Part shown: positions 8,027-9,089 of the stretch, one piece after another
Numbering within the stretch: the first letter of the stretch is position 1
How the letters are laid out: every line of letters begins with the position of its first letter
NCBI GenBank assembly: GCA_016938795.1
Contig: JAFGTZ010000213.1
Coordinates: 1-9,089 of the forward strand
DNA: 9,089 nucleotides
From: Chromatiaceae bacterium
GTDB lineage: Bacteria > Pseudomonadota > Gammaproteobacteria > Chromatiales > Chromatiaceae
Reading direction: 5' to 3'
Program-made: the position numbers and the translations under genes
The notes under the pieces: model-generated
Databases searched by the model: none
What the model was told of the DNA's origin: nothing
Seen by the model: the letters and a program-made list of their open reading frames with translations, nothing else

Positions 8027-8935
8027 ATGTTGCTCCATCCACGACATTGGCCGAGCTGGCTGCTGGTCGGCCTCATCGAACTTCTCGGGCGTTTGCCCTT
8101 TGCGCTCCTCTGGTGGCTCGGGCAGGCGCTCGGGCGATTGACCTATGGGTTCTCGGGCACGCGGCGTCTGGTGGCGCGGCGCAACCTTGAATGCTGTCTG
8201 CCCGAGTTCGACGCTGGCGCGCGCGAATCGCTGCTGCGCGCGCATTTCGGCTGGCTCGGCGTGGCCGCGCTCACCCAGGGGGTTGGCTGGAGCGCCTCGC
8301 GTGCGCGTCTTGCGCGGCTGGTGCGCTTTCGCAACCGCGAGATCCTGGATCGCTGTCTTGAGGCCGGTGAGCCAATCATCCTGCTGGTGCCGCACTTCGT
8401 GGGGCTGGAGCTGGGCGGCGCGGCCTTTACCGCCCTGGCGCACCCCGGCGCCTATATGTATCAGCGCATTCGCAATCCGGTCATCGAATGGCGGGTGCGC
8501 CGCGCGCGTCAGCGTTTCGGCAGTCTGGCCTTCGAGCGTCAGGACGATCTGCGCGCCCTGGTGCGCGTGTTGCGCGCGGGCACGCCCTTTTTTTACCTGC
8601 CCGATCAGGATGGCGGCCGGCGCGGGCTCTTTGTGCCCTTGTGCGGGCTGAGCGCCTCCACCGTGCCCATGCTGGGACGTTTCGCCGCGTTGGGGCGCGC
8701 GCGGGTCATTCCCACCTTTGCCTGGTTTCTGCCGCGCGGGCAGGGTCTGGAACTCTGTTTTGGCGAGCCGCTCGCCAACTTTCCGAGCGGCGAGGCCGAG
8801 GTGGATACCGCGCGCATGAACGCCCTCATCGAGACCGCCATGCGCGAGATGCCGGCGCAATACTTCTGGGTTCATCGCCGCTTCAAGACCCGCCCGCCTG
8901 GCGAACCGCCACTCTATCCGCGTCGGCGGCGTTGA
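8027..8935 (+). CDS. lpxL: LpxL/HtrB-family lipid A biosynthesis acyltransferase, 302 aa
   Basis: Members of this family are inner-membrane enzymes that add a secondary acyl chain, usually from acyl-ACP, to Kdo2-lipid IVA late in lipid A synthesis. A hydrophobic N-terminal segment (about 11-32) anchors the protein. The conserved RRNLECCLPE is at 51-60. The catalytic HX4E motif is PHFVGLELG, with His123 and Glu128. The binding/catalytic block FFYLPDQDGG is at 188-197, followed by GLFVPLCG (200-207). The C-terminal signature FWVHRRFKTRP is at 280-290. Length is typical (about 300-310). The ATG abuts the tamB TGA with no spacing and has no evident Shine-Dalgarno, so translation is probably coupled to tamB. 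The family call is secure. Whether it is the lauroyl (LpxL), myristoyl (LpxM) or palmitoleoyl (LpxP) type, or a homologue acting on another acceptor, cannot be decided from motifs; LpxL is the default. Confidence 0.9.
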   Translation: MLLHPRHWPSWLLVGLIELLGRLPFALLWWLGQALGRLTYGFSGTRRLVARRNLECCLPEFDAGARESLLRAHFGWLGVAALTQGVGWSASRARLARLVRFRNREILDRCLEAGEPIILLVPHFVGLELGGAAFTALAHPGAYMYQRIRNPVIEWRVRRARQRFGSLAFERQDDLRALVRVLRAGTPFFYLPDQDGGRRGLFVPLCGLSASTVPMLGRFAALGRARVIPTFAWFLPRGQGLELCFGEPLANFPSGEAEVDTARMNALIETAMREMPAQYFWVHRRFKTRPPGEPPLYPRRRR

Positions 8936-8959
8936 GCCTGCGGTGAAAGGGAGAAAAAG

Positions 8960-8983
8960 TCCCTCTCCCTTGAGGGGGAGGGA
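8960..8983. repeat. G/C-rich intergenic hairpin (REP-like repeat or 3' stem-loop)
   Basis: Ten bases (TCCCTCTCCC, 8960-8969) pair with GGGGGAGGGA (8974-8983) across a TTGA loop, with one G-T wobble. A second pairing is possible between AAGGGAG just upstream (8948-8954) and CTCCCTT (8965-8971). It starts 24 bp after the acyltransferase stop. On the plus strand no T-run follows, so it is not a classical terminator for the operon. On the minus strand the hairpin is followed by five T (plus-strand A at 8954-8958), which looks terminator-like, but no minus-strand gene lies to the right within view. The composition resembles dispersed purine/pyrimidine intergenic repeats known from many proteobacterial genomes. 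It could also protect the 3' end of the mRNA. Confidence 0.6.
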
Positions 8984-9020
8984 GACAATAAACCGTGCAA
9001 GCCTCGCAACGGCCTCAGCG

Positions 9021-9049
9021 TTCCGCCACCTGAGCCGATCGGCTAGACT
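9021..9049 (+). promoter_or_regulatory. Candidate promoter immediately upstream of the last gene
   Basis: TTCCGC (9021-9026) and TAGACT (9044-9049) are separated by 17 nt. The -10-like box ends only 6 nt before the ATG at 9056, so transcription would start at or next to the start codon, giving a leaderless or nearly leaderless mRNA. No Shine-Dalgarno is visible before that ATG, which agrees. The -35 match is weak, so confidence is modest. Confidence 0.3.
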
Positions 9050-9055
9050 CGCCCC

Positions 9056-9089
9056 ATGAGCACCGCTTCCGCCTCGCCATCGGATCACA
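9056..9089 (+). CDS. Start of an unidentified plus-strand gene (cut by the right edge)
   Basis: An ATG at 9056 opens a frame reading MSTASASPSDH before the window ends. Eleven codons are too few to assign a family; the Ser/Ala-rich opening is non-specific. Support for a real gene is positional: it lies 120 bp after the acyltransferase stop, beyond a hairpin, and has a -10-like TAGACT just upstream. It has no obvious ribosome binding site. It may be separately transcribed from the glk-tamAB-lpxL cluster. Confidence 0.4.
   Translation, partial: MSTASASPSDH

Noticed and set aside
7268..9088. A very long minus-strand open frame (606 codons) opposite the end of tamB and the acyltransferase gene
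   Set aside because: It is antisense to two genes with clear family motifs. The protein is Arg/Ala/Gln/His-rich with no recognisable domain. GC-rich DNA with strong third-position bias commonly gives long shadow frames.
1..9089. Mobile elements, CRISPR arrays, tRNA or rRNA genes, phage or defence genes
   Set aside because: No transposase or integrase frames, no terminal inverted repeats, no regularly spaced repeats and no RNA-gene signatures were found. Composition is even across the window.

Overview
The window is a compact, GC-rich piece of a Gram-negative chromosome. It carries six genes: five can be read well enough to name, and the sixth is only the first codons of an unnamed gene. The nadK-recN order, a PF02685-type glucokinase, TamA/TamB and an LpxL-type lipid A acyltransferase all point to a gammaproteobacterium. 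The strong G/C third-position bias and overall protein style suggest the purple sulphur bacteria and relatives (Chromatiales), but that placement is inference and no marker here proves it.

Left, minus strand (1-1560): nadK (NAD kinase, complete) is followed 49 bp downstream by the first 205 codons of recN (SMC-like DNA repair ATPase), which runs off the left edge. This is the pairing known from many gammaproteobacteria. A 226-bp divergent intergenic region (1561-1786) holds a reasonable sigma70-like promoter for nadK and a weaker candidate for the rightward genes.

Centre and right, plus strand (1787-8935): glk, tamA, tamB and an lpxL-family gene form a very tight cluster. glk and tamA overlap by 8 bp (GTGACTAA), tamA and tamB overlap by 4 bp (ATGA), and the acyltransferase ATG directly follows the tamB TGA. 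Such junctions indicate one operon with translational coupling. TamA (outer-membrane Omp85 protein) and TamB (inner-membrane-anchored, periplasm-spanning protein of the AsmA-like/VPS13-like bridge class) form the translocation and assembly module, implicated in outer-membrane protein assembly and in phospholipid movement to the outer membrane. The adjacent acyltransferase would complete lipid A acylation, so three of the four genes concern building the outer membrane. Glucokinase is the metabolic outlier.

Right edge (8936-9089): a 10-bp G/C-rich hairpin of the kind seen in dispersed intergenic repeats lies between the acyltransferase gene and a new plus-strand gene. That gene's first codons begin at 9056, with a -10-like element so close to the ATG that a leaderless transcript is possible.

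No mobile elements, CRISPR arrays, tRNA/rRNA genes or clearly foreign DNA were seen. The window looks like ordinary core genome. I do not see a convincing undescribed system; the more interesting points are the glk-tamAB-acyltransferase linkage, the lone cysteine pair in TamB and the hairpin at the 3' end of the operon.
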